Numbered from the stretch's first letter, positions 22,585-36,530 are shown. The stretch: 64,000 nucleotides of DNA from Hyperoplus lanceolatus (GCA_026929865.2 CM049403.1:901001-965000), one strand, 5' to 3'. Numbers and translations: made by a program. Notes: generated by a model from the letters alone, not told the origin.

Positions 22585-23756
22585 AGCACAGAGACCCGAG
22601 AGAGACGCACGGCTCTCGGAAAAAAATAGGCGAGCCTCCTGAGGTAAAGGGGAGCGTCGCTGCAGACGTGCCTCCGACGTGCATCAGCAGTGCGTCTGAG
22701 GTTGGATGTGTGCCCGCTCTAGGTTGATTACACGGTCAGTGACAAAAAGTCACAAGCAAACGCGAGGTAGACGCGCAGTATAGGTAGGATGTGTGTGGAG
22801 GCCGTTACCCTGCTAATCTGGCCAGGCGTGTTCATCCACTTCATTTATTTTTAGTTTCCTCTGGAATCAGCCATTGTGTAGCTCATTTTATCTTGTTTGT
22901 ACAACTAGCAGAATGTATGTATGTGGCAGTGTGTTCTCTCTGTGCAGTGTGGTAACAGGCATCAACTTGGCCATTGTCAAATTGATGCAGATGTTTTCTG
23001 CATTTGCTTGTGTTTTTGTGCAAAGTCTTTTTCAGTTGGAGTGTCTGACCGTGTGTGTGTCTGCTATGCCACAGAACTCAATAGGAACTGCACTTCTCTC
23101 TATTATTTTCCTCCAGTCTCATTAGGCTGCACTGCGAGCATGGAGCTTGTCATTTGCACTAACACTGTTTTAGCTGAACAGCTAGCGCCTACAACACTGT
23201 TGTAGTCCCCCCCCCAACACACACATTCCAGCCTCTGAGACATGAGCCTGCACAAGTGCTCCTTTACATTGTAAAACTGAAACACATTCAAAAATATGAG
23301 CTGCATGTCCCACCGCCATTTCAATGTCTCCTTAATATGCTTTAAAATACCCATTGAAAATCCTTTCAATTTGAAGCCATAGTGCAAAGAGTCACAAAAA
23401 ATAGTCCCTCTCAATGATGACTTCTGCCCCACTAGAATAGGTGGCTGTGTGTTTATCTGCTACCCTCGGCTGTATTTCAGAACGCAGGGCGTGTGGGGGC
23501 TTGGCCGCAGTGCCATGGTAGTGACCTAAGGCCAGGTATTTGAGGATTTTGGTGTGAGTCGACTGTGGCTTAAAGAGGGTAAGCTCTTGTTAGCTAGCTG
23601 GCTAGCACTGATATATATATAGCTGTAGCATATATAAAGTATGTTCAACGTGTCTGGTGTGTCGTGCTTTTCAGGACTTTTATTGGTGGAGGTTAAAACA
23701 CTGAGAAGTGGACGCCGACGCAGAAATCCCCATGAACGAACAATGTGGGTATCCGA
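22585..23756. other. Unassigned intron 1 sequence
   Basis: C-run at 23208-23218 and a TA-rich stretch at 23612-23640. Nothing else recognised. Confidence 0.4.
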
Positions 23757-23828
23757 TTCAGATTTCTTTATTGTCATATGCACCGTTACAGCACAATGAA
23801 ATTTGCCTTTCAGTACACACCTCTCCAA
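23757..23828 (-). repeat. LINE 3' tail
   Basis: Minus strand reads AAATTTCATTGTGCTGTAAC ... ATGACAATAAAGAAATC, the usual end of a teleost LINE family. Confidence 0.55.
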
Positions 23829-24191
23829 GTAAGTAAGTAATGACTAAGAGGGATTTATACTGTATGACTCTATGTCTTGTTCTGTTATCATACGCAGTAT
23901 ACCTTTAACAGAAACCATCACAGAAAGAGCTATTGTAACACAGGAGGAGATTACTAGCTCCCTCAGTTATAATCTCATATAACAGCGTGGGGACTCAACT
24001 AAAGTTCCTTCACTGGCCATTAAAGTCTAAAGGAAATACTTTGTCAGCCAGATTTTCTTACACGCAGAATGTAACGGAAAGGACAGCTGAAATGGAAAAA
24101 AAGATGAGACCAGGCATGTGTGTCTGAGTCTGTGTGTGTGTTTCTCCAAAACATTCTGCTGGTGAAAACAACAACAAAGCTCATGAAAACA

Positions 24192-24193
<2 letters not shown>

Positions 24194-24229
<36 letters not shown>
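24194..24229. repeat. (GT)18 microsatellite
   Basis: Uninterrupted dinucleotide run. Confidence 0.95.
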
Positions 24230-24231
<2 letters not shown>

Positions 24232-24555
24232 ATTACACTGCTCATGGTATGTGACACAAATACACTAATAAACAGATGGGGAGAGGTGTGAAGTGACAGA
24301 GTGAGAGCAAAGGACTGTATGTTTTGCCAGTGTGTGTATGACGCATTACCTAGAACATGCCTGCCATTCTTCATCTTAACGCCGTCCTGGTTTGAACACA
24401 TTCACAGACCAAAGTAAAGTAAATCCCTCCAGAAAAAGAAAAATGCGTAATCCCTTGAAATGAGAGTGATCTCATAGTATCCAGAGTGTGTGAGCAGCTA
24501 GCCAACATCCAGCAGCAAAACACGCTGCTTCAGCCACCAGCACAATCCTCATGCG

Positions 24556-24916
<361 letters not shown>

Positions 24917-24918
<2 letters not shown>

Positions 24919-25230
24919 TTAGTGGGTCTGTATGCATGAATCCAGTCATGTGTGTTTGATTTTTGCCGGCTGGGTTTTATGTTCGTGTGTGACTATATGT
25001 GTGCTGTTGTGTCTATGCGTCTGCACTGTTTGTAATGAGCTCCATGTTGGACTACCTAATGTCCTCAGCATGTTGAAGAACAGCTTCATACAGCAGAGGG
25101 TGGACTGAAGTGTGTCTACTCTAGGGTTCTTTGAGAAGAAACACAACACAAAATCCGCTTAAGTGTTTTTTTTTTTAAATAAACAAAACAGCAAATAGAC
25201 TGCATTCATAATATCTATACTTTGTATATA
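24917..25230. other. Unassigned intron 1 sequence
   Basis: No feature recognised. Confidence 0.4.
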
Positions 25231-25622
25231 CCAAGCCCCAACCACAGCGAGTTCTACCAGCATCCAATGTGGAAGTGACAAAAAAATTCAGTTCACCGAG
25301 TGGCCACTAAGAGGTGGTACCAAAACAGAGCAATTTCTCATTGACTCCCATGTTAAATATGCCGTTTTGACAGCATTATAAAACCTATTAACGACCAAGT
25401 CCAAAAAACCATTCTAGTCTGTATGTTTAGGTCATATCTCCATGACAACACTAATTAGGGGTCGGGGCCTCTTGATTGACAGCTAGACGCCCGCTGGCCC
25501 TCACTTCGCCTTCGGAGGTATACGTCAGCTAGATGGGCGTATCTCCCTCCCCCCAAAGTAACATCAATGCCCTGTTTAGGAGGTCAGCCCAGATGCTACA
25601 TCTATTTTCTATACTATCCATG
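25231..25622 (+). repeat. Dispersed non-coding repeat, copy 1
   Basis: Matches 37483-37980: CCAAGCCCCAACC start, CCATTCTAGTCTGTATGTTT and AGATGGGCGTATCTCCCTCC inside, and ATACTATCCATGG at the end. GTATATAC occurs on both sides, a possible 8-bp target duplication. Confidence 0.75.
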
Positions 25623-26165
25623 GTATATACTGTATACAAGTGCTGTCAATCCATTCAAATATTTAACTCGCTATTTATCACAAATTATCACAAATCTGTT
25701 TTAAAGGGTTATTATTCATGTTTTTAATAATTTTGTCAACATGGGACTGGACTAATGTGCATGTAAGTATGCAAATATACTGTACATTGATGCATGCACA
25801 CACATAACATGAATGACAATCAGTGGTGTCAGTCAGTCTCAGTGTTTACAACAGGCTAGTAGTTAGCATAAGCACTAGTTTCACTATATCTTTATTATAT
25901 ATCCCTAATTCAAATGACTGTAAATGTAAATTTATATAGTGTAAATATATACAGTATAATGTAATGTAAATGTATATCATGAACTTTGTCTGCCGTTAGA
26001 ATGCTAGCTAGCTAGCTAACGTTAGTAAAACTAGCTAACTAGTTGCTCTGAGGAGATGCCCACTGCGGTGGTGCGTGGGACCATTCATAAAATCATAATA
26101 CGCTCCCGCTCACCTTGAGAGATTATGTTGTTATAAAAGAGCTCCCCTGTTAAATAGGCTTACTC

Positions 26166-26235
<70 letters not shown>

Positions 26236-26627
26236 GTGTGTGTTCATAGTAATGAAGGAAGGTATGGCAGCTCCTTGGTATGAATATTTAAGTAATATTC
26301 AAAAATGTTTATTCATATATTATATCAGGAATTTGTAATAATAAAAACATTTATTTAAAAAAAAAGTGCCTCAAGGGGCCTTTACATGATAAGTGTTGTG
26401 AGCTCCGCTCACCACCAGGTGTGTGTGTATGTGAACCTTTTGTTCACAAAAATAGTGAAGGAAACACATGTGCGTTCCACCTCCCATCAGTGCTATTTCA
26501 ATTGTTCTGCTGTTTTCTGTTCTCATAGCATTTGAATGAACAGTACACAGTGATAGAATTGTATGGTAACACACCCACAATGCATATGTGCACATAGAAA
26601 CCAATGACGCCTCCCCTCCCCCCCCCC

Positions 26628-26631
<4 letters not shown>
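25623..26631. other. Unassigned intron 1 sequence with an (ATT)n run
   Basis: A pure trinucleotide ATT/TTA array of about 22 units spans 26169-26235. A C-run lies just before the CA array at 26618-26629. Confidence 0.6.

Positions 26632-26717
<86 letters not shown>
26632..26717. repeat. (CA)43 microsatellite
   Basis: Uninterrupted dinucleotide run. Confidence 0.95.
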
Positions 26718-26718
<1 letters not shown>

Positions 26719-27594
26719 TGTTTTCAATACAATGCTTAGAGAGCTGTCACATGTTTTTAGAACAACTTTTTATAAGAGCAAAAACACGTCATAATCACAG
26801 GCAAGTATCTTGAGTTGACTATTCTCTTCTACTGTATACAAGTCAAGACCAGAGCAAAGGAAATGAAAGAGCCTGACTTGTGGTTAAGATGGAATTCATC
26901 TCAGAAAGTGTCCCATTCTGACACATCCTCATGTGATTCTAACTGTGTCCCACAGGTTGATTCTTTGTCTGTGTTTGTCACAACCATGTCGTCTGAGAAC
27001 AATGCTATATTTGCTTTGTAAAGTACATTTGGAGGGAAATGTATACATGTTACACTGTGCACTGTAGTATGCTGCTTCTAATATTTCACCATGCACTTTG
27101 AAAACAGGAATATTAACATACAACATTTATAGAATGGGAAGTCAATCACATCCCTTCTCTCAAACTCCTTCAAACATTTTAAAGCTCATTTGGTGGGCCT
27201 GCTCTCCCACTGTCTGTGACTGCTGTTATCTTGTGTTATTATTGCAAGCAGCGCAGGCCTTCCACATGCTTTCCTTTTGTAACTTTCAAAGATGTTTCCA
27301 TTATGTCCCATAGTAAAATCACATTCCCGTCCAGAAGTCTCCTCTGCTTATGGACCTGCACTAATATTAGAAATATTAACTTTTCAAGTACCACCAACCA
27401 AAAATAAACCGAGGTTTTGTTGTGCTTTAAGCTTAACCACAATCATTCCCAGAAATGACTGTAACCATGGCAATGAATGTATCATCACCTAAACAAAGTA
27501 TTGAAACCCATGATTGAAACCTAAACCATCATATTTCCCTCAACCTAACCAAGTCGCCTTTATGCCCAAAAGTAATTTGGAAGGATCATATCTA

Positions 27595-27677
<83 letters not shown>

Positions 27678-27820
27678 GAGCTTACATAACAGAGCAAATT
27701 ACACTCTATCTAGTGTGTGATTTACAGGGCTGATGATCATTCTGCGCTTTACGCTCTATTGGCATTGTTAAGAAAGTGTGGCACTTTGCTTTACCTTTCA
27801 CTATCCTTATTAATTTCACA

Positions 27821-27861
<41 letters not shown>

Positions 27862-28422
27862 CCATGTACAGCAGAGAACCACAGTCTCTCTCGCCTCTCC
27901 TTCCATCAGCAGTAGATCTTCATCATATATTTGTGTTGTTTAAATCTATTGCCTACTTATATTCCAACCTGGTTCAGTCATCTCCCGTATTTGATTATAA
28001 TATAATAATCAGTCTTTAGAGTCTTGACCAAACAAACCAACATGTTGATCATTTATGTCCTCATGTATCATTAGACACTACAGTATGTCCATATCCTATA
28101 TTCCACTCATAATAACACTGTATCTTCTCTCTGTATTCATCATACATGTGCACGTAAATGTTCACAAATAGATAACCAACTATCTTACTGGAATGGTCAC
28201 TATTGTATAGTTGTAATTATTTTTGTATACTTACCAATAGTAATAATAGCGTTAGGTCATAGTTTGTTTGACTGAGCTAACATGTTTAGTGTTTGGAGGG
28301 TGTGTGCAGTAGAAGACCAAAATAGACTTTGGCAGTGCGTCCTTTGACCCGGTTCAGGTGTAGTATCTTCCAACTACAGCTGAGGATGAAGTTAATATTA
28401 ATAATATATCTTTATTTAATTA
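26718..28422. other. Unassigned intron 1 sequence with two microsatellites
   Basis: (GT)39 at 27598-27675 and a CA run of 39 nt at 27823-27861. No gene or TIR pair. Confidence 0.6.
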
Positions 28423-28431
28423 TACATACAC

Positions 28432-28657
28432 TAGTCTCGCAAAGCCAGACCAAACTACAGCAAGTAGTATGGTCTGGAAGCACTCCGTTTAGAGCCGTCT
28501 ATTCGGGGGGAAACTGGGCTGGCCTGTTTTTATTTATTTAAACCAATCACAATCATCTACGGCGGGGCTAACCCCGGGAAGCAGCCAATGGAGGCGTAGC
28601 GTTGTTTGCCGACGCCAGCGCTTAATAGACGCTGGCGGGAGTGGTCAAGCCAGACTA
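28432..28657. mobile_element. 226-bp hAT-like MITE
   Basis: Tips TAGTCTCGCAAAGCCAGAC and, inverted, TAGTCTGGCTTGACCACTC. TACATACAC is duplicated at 28423-28431 and 28658-28666. It holds a small hairpin (GCCAGCG...CGCTGGC near 28614-28637). Confidence 0.8.
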
Positions 28658-28922
28658 TACATACACTGATTGAAAATCACAGGCTGCAACAGTTTAAGAA
28701 TGAAGTAGTTTTCAACATATCTATATATTTTAAATCATGTTCAATTCAGTCGCCTTCTCTCTACAGTCCCATCGTTCACTTTATTTTATTTGGGTGGCAT
28801 TAAAGATTCAAACAGAGAACTCTAAAAGGCCTTTTTCCTATTCTACCACTGTCTGCTGGTAGGCAACATGTGACCCATAGACACTGAGCATCTCATGACC
28901 TGCTCTGGGACAACAGCAGAAA

Positions 28923-28975
28923 ACACACACACACACACACACACGCACACGCGCACACACACACACGCACGCACG

Positions 28976-29051
<76 letters not shown>
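28923..29051. repeat. Compound CA microsatellite
   Basis: CA with CG interruptions in the first half and pure CA in the second. Confidence 0.95.
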
Positions 29052-29053
<2 letters not shown>

Positions 29054-30356
29054 TACACTGTGTTGTCTGTATGTCAGTTTTACATAAAACAATGTGGGAC
29101 TGCTTCACAAAGTGGCTCCAGGAAAACTTAACTGTTATGCACACTGTAAAAACACACAACAATATACACAAAATACATCTCTAACTACATATTAAGCAAA
29201 GACAATAGCCAACATACTGCAGAACATTTACTTTATAAATCTAAGGACTTTCCTCTTGAGAAGTCCTTTAAAACACAATACGGCATGATCAAATGTACAA
29301 TATGTCTAATAAATACATCATGTTATGAGGGTGTGACATAGGAGGTTCTTCTTTCTACAGTTCTACCCACACTGTCAAGATCAGTAATATCTATTCATAT
29401 CAATGACATATTTGAGCAAGATCTCAAATAGCATGCACAATGAAAACATTGGTATCACGTTGATATATGGTGCAGTAAGTTTATCAGAGCATAACAATGT
29501 CTAAGATTGTCAATTCAATTTGAATCATTCGTGCATTTTACAGTTTCTACAGTCTCTATTCCACAGAATGAATGCTGAATGTGTGACATATCTGCAGAAG
29601 ATTGCCAGGAATGGATCAGCCATGCAAAATGCACCTAACCATGTGTACTGTATATTTTCAATACAGTATACGTAGAGTTCATTACTTCCATTTCAGTTTG
29701 TGCACATGGAATTACTCAAAATGGTAACACAAAAGGAATATTGAAGCAGACGGCAGCATTTCCAATGCAAGCTGGCACAATACATAAAATAAAAAGATGA
29801 ATAAATAGAGTGAGCTAATGTAGCGTTGAAAAGGATATAACTTTGAATGCCAAATACCCTTAATCATTGCTGCATTTTATAAAGATAAGGATCTTTTCTT
29901 TTTACTGCTATTTTAGATTTGCGTTCATGAATTGATTAGCATTTCTATTGCTATGCTGCTCACCAGGGAAATGTCTGCCAACACATGCTTTGTTGTTGAG
30001 TCATCTGGAAACATGGGCTAATGAGGTTTTTCTATTTGAAATAATAGTGAACATGTGATACACTGAACATGTGTTTGGCACTGTTCATCAACAGTAAAGC
30101 ATTTTGTGTTTAAAGATGATGTCAGTTTGACACTTATCAGAAGAAGATTTGAATACTGAAAACTGTGGAAACTGAGTGAAAACAAATACTCAAAAAGATA
30201 ATTTTTTTTAAAGGTGCAAATGAGAGAAAAAGCGCAAATCACGCGCAAAGGGGGAAATGCACGCAATTTAGTGCTGGAGAGAGCGCACCCATTGGTTGTT
30301 GACAGTGTCCACGTCATTTAACTTCCCTATTTGCATGAGCCAACCCTAAAGACTGA
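29052..30356. other. Unassigned intron 1 sequence
   Basis: A/T-rich, with no repeat partner or coding signal found. Confidence 0.45.
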
Positions 30357-30757
30357 GGTTGCATTCCGAATCGCATACTCTTTCTTTTTTCTATTCTACA
30401 TACTACATCTGACGATAAAAATAATCTAGTAAGGATGCAGTAGGCATACTACTGGAACATACTTTACTCTCTTATTTCATCATAACATTGCGCCTTGATC
30501 TTGCCTCTTGCTTTTATATCCGTCGCATTTGTTTTCATATGGAGGCTTCGTCGATGTGACGTCACTTCACGTGCGCACTGGATTGTGGGTCAGAATCGCC
30601 CAAATAGGATGCAGTTTTCAACACTAACAATCTTGGCCGCATGAAGTAGGACATCCGGGTACTTCTAACCATCCTAAATCTGGCCACAAGAATCGGGACA
30701 TCCTAAATCTTCTTTCTACATACTATATAGTAGAAAGTATGCGATTCAGAACGCAAC
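30357..30757. mobile_element. 401-bp MITE with 23-bp TIR
   Basis: GGTTGCATTCCGAATCGCAT at the left and, inverted, GGTTGCGTTCTGAATCGCAT at the right. Non-coding. Fragments of the family lie at 20189-20340 and 62251-62360. The target duplication is unclear; Harbinger-like by appearance. Confidence 0.8.
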
Positions 30758-30829
30758 CTAACTTTGATATTGTCGGAACGTCAAGACAGGAAAAAGACTG
30801 ACTGAAATCAGGTCAGATGACCACCTTAA

Positions 30830-31746
30830 AGTACGAACACACTACACAGCTAAAATGTTGCTTGATCATTTTGTGTCAAAAATGGTTCTACGCGCGTAGT
30901 ATCCCTCCCGATATTGTATTTCCCCTAATCAACCATGGCTGCGATCAGACCCGACCCGACACAACAGCATGCATGTCCACACAAAAACAACAACAACACG
31001 GCCAACAACTGTGCCAAAAGACAAACTGAACAGCACAAATAGCCTAGCATTAAAACAGCATTGCATATTCACGGCAGCTACATAACAAACACAGTTACAG
31101 CAGCATCGGTGCACGGCGGCACAACAAGTAGCCAACATTACCCTACCTGGCTGTGACAGGGGACCATGGCTGGCGTAGATCAACACCGGTGCTTCGCTGT
31201 ACTTGTTGTGAAAGTCCCACGGACATAGCCGTCATGTTTGGGTTCATAATATGAGGTGCTAGCCGTCCGGGTGGTTAACTAATGATATACGGCCTAACTT
31301 GTTTTATCAGCTAAAGCACAGCCGCACATATTCACTGAATTAACCAGGAGTCCATTCTCCTGGTTTACTCTCCCCACGTCTTCTATTCCCAGCGGCTTCA
31401 TACAGCACCGTGCTCGCTGCCTGCAATACATTTTCCTCCTTGGTGTCTCTCATCAGCCTCTGTGCACAGACACTGTTCTCCGTGCCAATGTATGTGACGT
31501 CGGGTCAACCCAACGCTGATTGGCCAATGATGTGGTATTGGTGAACAAAAGTTAAATTTTTTGAACTCCGCGCAGCTGCGTAGGCGCGTATCGTATATAC
31601 GCCGCTCATACGCAGCTAAGCTCTAGAATGTTGTTTTAGCGCGAGTGACGATCTACGCGCCATGTACGCCGTAAACCAATGGTTCCCTATGGAAAAATAG
31701 CCGATTTTATAGCGTCTGTACGCTCAAAGGTAGTGTGTTCGCACCT
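30830..31746 (+). mobile_element. Harbinger-like family 2, complete copy
   Basis: TIRs AGTACGAACACACTAC (one base short) and, inverted, AGGTGCGAACACACTACC. Flanks are TAA and TTA. It shares GATTAGGGGAAATACAATAT with 41758-42271 and an internal CAACACCGGTGCTTCGCTGT core with family 1. Non-coding. Confidence 0.85.
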
Positions 31747-31749
31747 TTA

Positions 31750-32295
31750 CACCAAACCACTGAGATTACGAACGCGCCACAACTCCAGCATGACCCTCGT
31801 GATTTCATTCTGACATTGTAACTTCGTCTGCGACTGTCAAATTGCGTGAGAAGTGGTTTGGTGTGAGGTCGGCATTAGATAATAGCCTCGTGGCTAATCT
31901 CTGTTGAGCAGTCAGTTTTGTGTCTGCTGACAGCACAAAGTGTTTGGCCTGATGAAAACAGAAGTGAGAGGATGATCACTACATAGTCTGACTGAGGTTA
32001 GAGGCTCAGATGTTTAAAGTAGTTAATGTCAGTTAATAAATTGTGCTCTTGGGTTTGTTCCAAATATTTTTTGGGCGACATTAAAAGACATAACCAAAGT
32101 TACGAAAATGATGTGGTATTAATGAACAAAATTAAAGAAAAAAAAACACACACACACACACACACAGAGTGCAGAGTTCTTGTGTTGTTTTTGGGGGAGG
32201 GGGTTTCCTATTGATTCTCAGGAAGAAGGCGTCAGCGCAAGAAGACAATCAAAGGATGTCTTATGACAGGGTCCACTGATAACAGGGCTCTCTCA

Positions 32296-32356
<61 letters not shown>

Positions 32357-32489
32357 TTCCAATGAATATCATTATCAGCTCATGAAACATACCCTACTGA
32401 TAATACGCTACTTGCATGCACCTGGCGATGTCTTAACAACAAATACAGGGGTTGACTCTCAACAAAGGCCATTATACGTCTGCGGTGTC

Positions 32490-32494
<5 letters not shown>
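31750..32494. other. Unassigned intron 1 sequence with CA runs
   Basis: CA runs at 32146-32166 and 32302-32354. Confidence 0.6.
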
Positions 32495-32520
<26 letters not shown>

Positions 32521-32708
32521 TGGGCTGTGGTGGGGGGGGGGGGGGGGCCGCCCCTCCCCCCCCCCCCCCCCCCGTGGCGCGGGGCCCCGCCCCGAACCCC
32601 AACCCCCCCCCTGTTCGCAAGTTGAGTTGGTTTTCTCCCCACCCCCCACCCGCCCCCTCCCCGGGGGGGGTGGTGGGTTTGGGGGTATGGGGGGGGGGGG
32701 GGGGGGGG
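32495..32708. other. G/C homopolymer block, probably low-quality sequence
   Basis: Long runs of G, C and G (up to about 26 nt) with scattered single substitutions. It directly precedes a SINE-type tail. Such texture is unusual in vertebrate DNA and typical of uncorrected read errors or a collapsed repeat. Confidence 0.6.
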
Positions 32709-32717
32709 AATGTTTAA

Positions 32718-32800
32718 AAAAAAAAAGGAAAAGGGCTTTGAGTCTGTGATAAACGGAGATATAGCGCTATACAAGTCCATTTACCATTTACCATTAATGT
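32718..32800 (+). repeat. SINE/LINE 3' tail with TTTACCA units
   Basis: AAGGGCTTTGAGTCTGTGAT, AGCGCTATACAAGTCCATTT then ACCATTTACCATT, the 3' end of a common fish SINE/LINE pair. The body upstream is missing or lost in the homopolymer block. Confidence 0.65.
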
Positions 32801-33373
32801 GCACACTGATCTGCGTGATTGTAGTTTCTGTTGATAGCATTGATCTAAGCATGCCTTGTCTGGACACAGGGTCATAGTCTGAAACCACATGGGTTGGGAA
32901 CACAGACCAAACAGTACAGCTTATGCCAACTCTGTTTATCATCCAAATGTAGCTCAACACGGCTCACTGTTTTAAGTTGCTTGATAACCCGAACGTCTGC
33001 AAATAGTGAAGGTAATGTGAAGGTCGGACAGCACTTTACAGTATGCATTTGTATGACAGGGCTTTATAATGATTGTTACACAGAATATTAAAGGGATGTT
33101 CAGTATTTTTATAAGTGGGGCAGTATGGGGACACACCCACTATATAATTGTGTGTGTGTGTATATATATATGTGTGTGTGTGTGTTTGCCCATACTGTAG
33201 ATTGGCCCAAATGATAAAACATCACATCCGTCAACTAAACAGACTCAACAGCTGAGTCCCTCACATCAAGGGCTGAGACGTAGGGGAAGGAGTCAAACCT
33301 TCACCAATTCACACTACTACTTCTGTTCAGCTTCAAAATAAAAGACAGCACTCACTGTTTGGGAGGCCTAGAG
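32801..33373. other. Intron 1 sequence with a TTAA-type element end
   Basis: TTAAAGGGATGTTCAGTATT at about 33089 resembles the end at 51799 (TTAAAGGGATAGTTCAGTAT). A mixed TG/TA microsatellite spans 33149-33185. Confidence 0.5.
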
Positions 33374-34215
33374 CATGGCTATTCAATTAGTTTTGAATGG
33401 GGGCCGGTTGGTGGAAATGATCCAAAATGAGGGGCCAGAAAAAAATGCCTAAAATTGATGAGCATCGCATCAATAGCTACATATACTGTAAAACACTACA
33501 ACGACATAGGAGTCCATATATTGTCTTTATTTTATCAAATATAGTTCACCAGCTTATCAAAAAAAATCCCTATTTGATTAACATAGGCTGCCTGTTGTTT
33601 AAGTGTTTAACAATCTTATCAGTTCAGGAAAACACAATAGGTTAACTCTTCAACAGCTTATCAAAATACATAGAAATAAATGTACTCTAAGTGCAACAGC
33701 GTATGAAAATACATGTAGGCCTAGGTTTACTAGGGTCATGGGAGGCGCGGCGCCACGGCAAACATTTTGCCTGTATTTTGCTCAAAGATGCCAATGCACA
33801 GTACAGAAATAAACAACTGCTTATTTGAATACAAAAAACTACAGACACTGACTTTACAGTTGTGCAATTTTGTTTGCTATGTGAAGGTACACATTTTGTG
33901 CAAACATGCAAAGTTCTACTGGTGCAATATTATGCAGACACACTAAATACAAATAATGGACCATAGACTTACACTGCGGTACAATCGCGCACGCAAAGCT
34001 GCATACACAGAGCAGCTGATAGAGAAACGCTTGGAGACACAGATCGGCCTTTCGCGCAGTTATGACCATGCAAAAGCACACATCGCACTAAAAAAATATA
34101 TATAATTTTTTTTTAGTGCGATGTGTGCTTTTGCAATTTTTTTTTTTTTTTTTGAGGTCGGTGGGTAGTCAAGGCGGGGGCCAGTAAATATTGGGCCGCC
34201 TATTGAATAGCCCTG
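33374..34215. mobile_element. hAT-like element, 8-bp target duplication
   Basis: GCCTAGAG flanks both sides (33366-33373, 34216-34223). Left tip CATGGCTATTCAATTAG; right tip inverted CAGGGCTATTCAATAGG. 842 bp, non-coding, with a large hairpin at 34070-34134. Confidence 0.9.
34070..34134. repeat. Hairpin inside the hAT element
   Basis: GCAAAAGCACACATCGCACT then A-run, inverted as T-run then AGTGCGATGTGTGCTTTTGC, around a short TA-rich loop. Confidence 0.9.
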
Positions 34216-34223
34216 GCCTAGAG

Positions 34224-34741
34224 CATAACTGAAGGCATCTCCATAAACTTTATCTTAATAGATAAAGTACCAGTAGCATATGTCCAGCCTTAGAGTGTAA
34301 CCATATCCTTATCCGCAATTAATGCACAGCGTCCAATTATGTTTGTCAGTGCTTTGCTGCTAAACATAGCTGCCTGCTGCCTTATCACCTTTAGATTAAG
34401 ACATAACCATGGCAATCTCTCTCAACCAATGTGCAAGCTTTCTTTTGAACAATATGTGTGACGCAACAAAGGTTGTAAAAAACAATAGTTACTAAAAAAT
34501 ACTACACAAATGTTGAAGGTATAGGCACAAAATGCTGGACATACTTTTGAGAATGGCTGAGCCAGTGGCCTGACACACCCACAGGAGGTGGTGGTAAGAC
34601 TCCATCTCGGCGGTGGAGATTCGTACAGTGGAATCGGCTCTTCCATATTGACCACAGTGTGGACAGCAAGACGGGAGGGAATGGTGTCGCCGCAGCCTGC
34701 CTTGAGTATCCATCTCAGGGGATCAACTCCATCTATAAGCT

Positions 34742-34782
<41 letters not shown>

Positions 34783-34895
34783 TTGTGTCTTCCTAGCTAC
34801 TGTATTCACCCATCCAGCTTGCTGCCCGCTGGCTCTGCAGCACAGACAATAGAATAATCCATGTTTCCCCCAAATCTTCCCCCTTCAACTGTCTG

Positions 34896-34977
<82 letters not shown>

Positions 34978-35334
34978 AGCACAGTTCCTTGTCCATTCAG
35001 CAATGCGCCCGTAGCTTTCCTTGCATGTGTCCTTATCTAGCAAGGTGCCTGCCTCTCACTCTGTCTGTCTGCGTCTTAATCTCAACAGTAGGAAGTAAAG
35101 CCTATTACAGGACATTATCAGCTCACCTCTGTCCACTCTGTCACGTTGCTGGGATCTTTCTTAAAGTGACAACCCATCCACTGTGCATACAGCACATACG
35201 GCTGGAATGCAGTCCATGCTGAAACACACTCAAGCCTTTTTTCAAAATTCCTCACAGACAGCAACTTGAATATTAAGTGGATACACTGCAGGTGAATATT
35301 GTCAATTATTTAACTTCATCGTGAAACTTTGCCA
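34224..35334. other. Unassigned intron 1 sequence with two microsatellites
   Basis: TG run at 34746-34780 and CA run at 34898-34975. Overlapping minus-strand open frames at 34422-34713 contain CPHCG....HHLLWVC, a possible zinc-binding pattern, but no family or splice context. Confidence 0.5.
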
Positions 35335-36530
35335 GTCTTGACTAAATGTTAAGAGACTTGCAACTGGACTTGGACTTTAACATCAATGACTCGTGACTTC
35401 ACTTGGACTTGAGCCTTTTGACTTGACAAGACTTGCCACTTTCCTCAAAACCCAAAGATTAAAAAGTAGGCTATATCTTTAAGTAGCCTACCGCTCTGTA
35501 TCTTGCATCATGTAGCCTGGTGTGTAGGGAGGAAACTGGTGGATGTACCGGTGACGCGCTGATCTGCTTATCACTGGCTTCACTTCAGAGGTGTCGGCCA
35601 GAACACCACTTAAGGCCAAAAACGTCAGACTATAAGCATGAGACTAGGAGAGGAGGAGTATGGTATACGCTCTTTATTTTCCTTCTTTCACAGGCACAGC
35701 AGCATAGATCGCGGGAAAATAACAAAAGCTTAAATTCCGCTTGTGAGGAGACGTTAGAACAGCCGTTAATAACATCCATAAACTGTAACTTATAACAGCG
35801 ATGGGGACTGCATGTACTTACTCACACACGGGTGATTCACATAAACTCAAATAAACACGTTTCAACTGTGGAATGATCGACTACTGCGGCAACATGCACG
35901 CTCACACACCTGACCAAGAGAGAGAAGAAAAGGAAACTTACTAAACAGACCCTACGGCCGAATGACGTCACGGCCACTAACTGACAGCTATAATGTCATC
36001 CACACTGAACAAAACACATCTTAACACACTATAAGAAATAGCAACACTGTAACCTGTAAACTTTGGGGCCTTTTATACATGTAGCCTATGTGTGAGTGTC
36101 TGTGCGTGTATGTGCTAAATATGAGTTAAATGTTAAAAATCACTGGTAAATAGTGCAATTGGGAAGTGCAATGTCCGTACAATTTTTTTTTCCACAATTT
36201 CAATTGCACTTGTTTTAATAAATAAATATAGATTTTAAAAGCGTACATGATGTGGGTAAATATATTTAAACTTTTTGGTTAAAAGGACTCGAAATGACTT
36301 AACTTGTATGTTCATGTGAACATACAAGTTAATTTATCAAGATAGACTAAATTAACCTTTTTGAGTTATTGACTCGAAATGACTCGAAGCTCAAACTGCA
36401 GGACTTGGGACTTGACTTGAGACTTGTCAGCATTGATTTGGGACTTGACTCGGGACTTGCCTGTCTTGACTCGAGACTTGACTCGAGACTTACTTGTGAC
36501 TTGCTAAACAATTACTTGGTCCCACCTCTG
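35335..36530 (-). mobile_element. hAT-like element with GACTTG subterminal repeats, one end lost
   Basis: The right end inverted reads CAGAGGTGGGACCAAGTAAT, a hAT-like tip. Both subterminal zones are packed with ACTTG/GACTTG units (35335-35440 and 36370-36500), typical transposase-binding repeats. The left tip is missing. A 16-bp palindrome lies at 36299-36332. Non-coding. Confidence 0.7.

Noticed and set aside
32382..32780. Gly/Pro-rich frames
   Set aside because: Translation of the suspect G/C homopolymer block.
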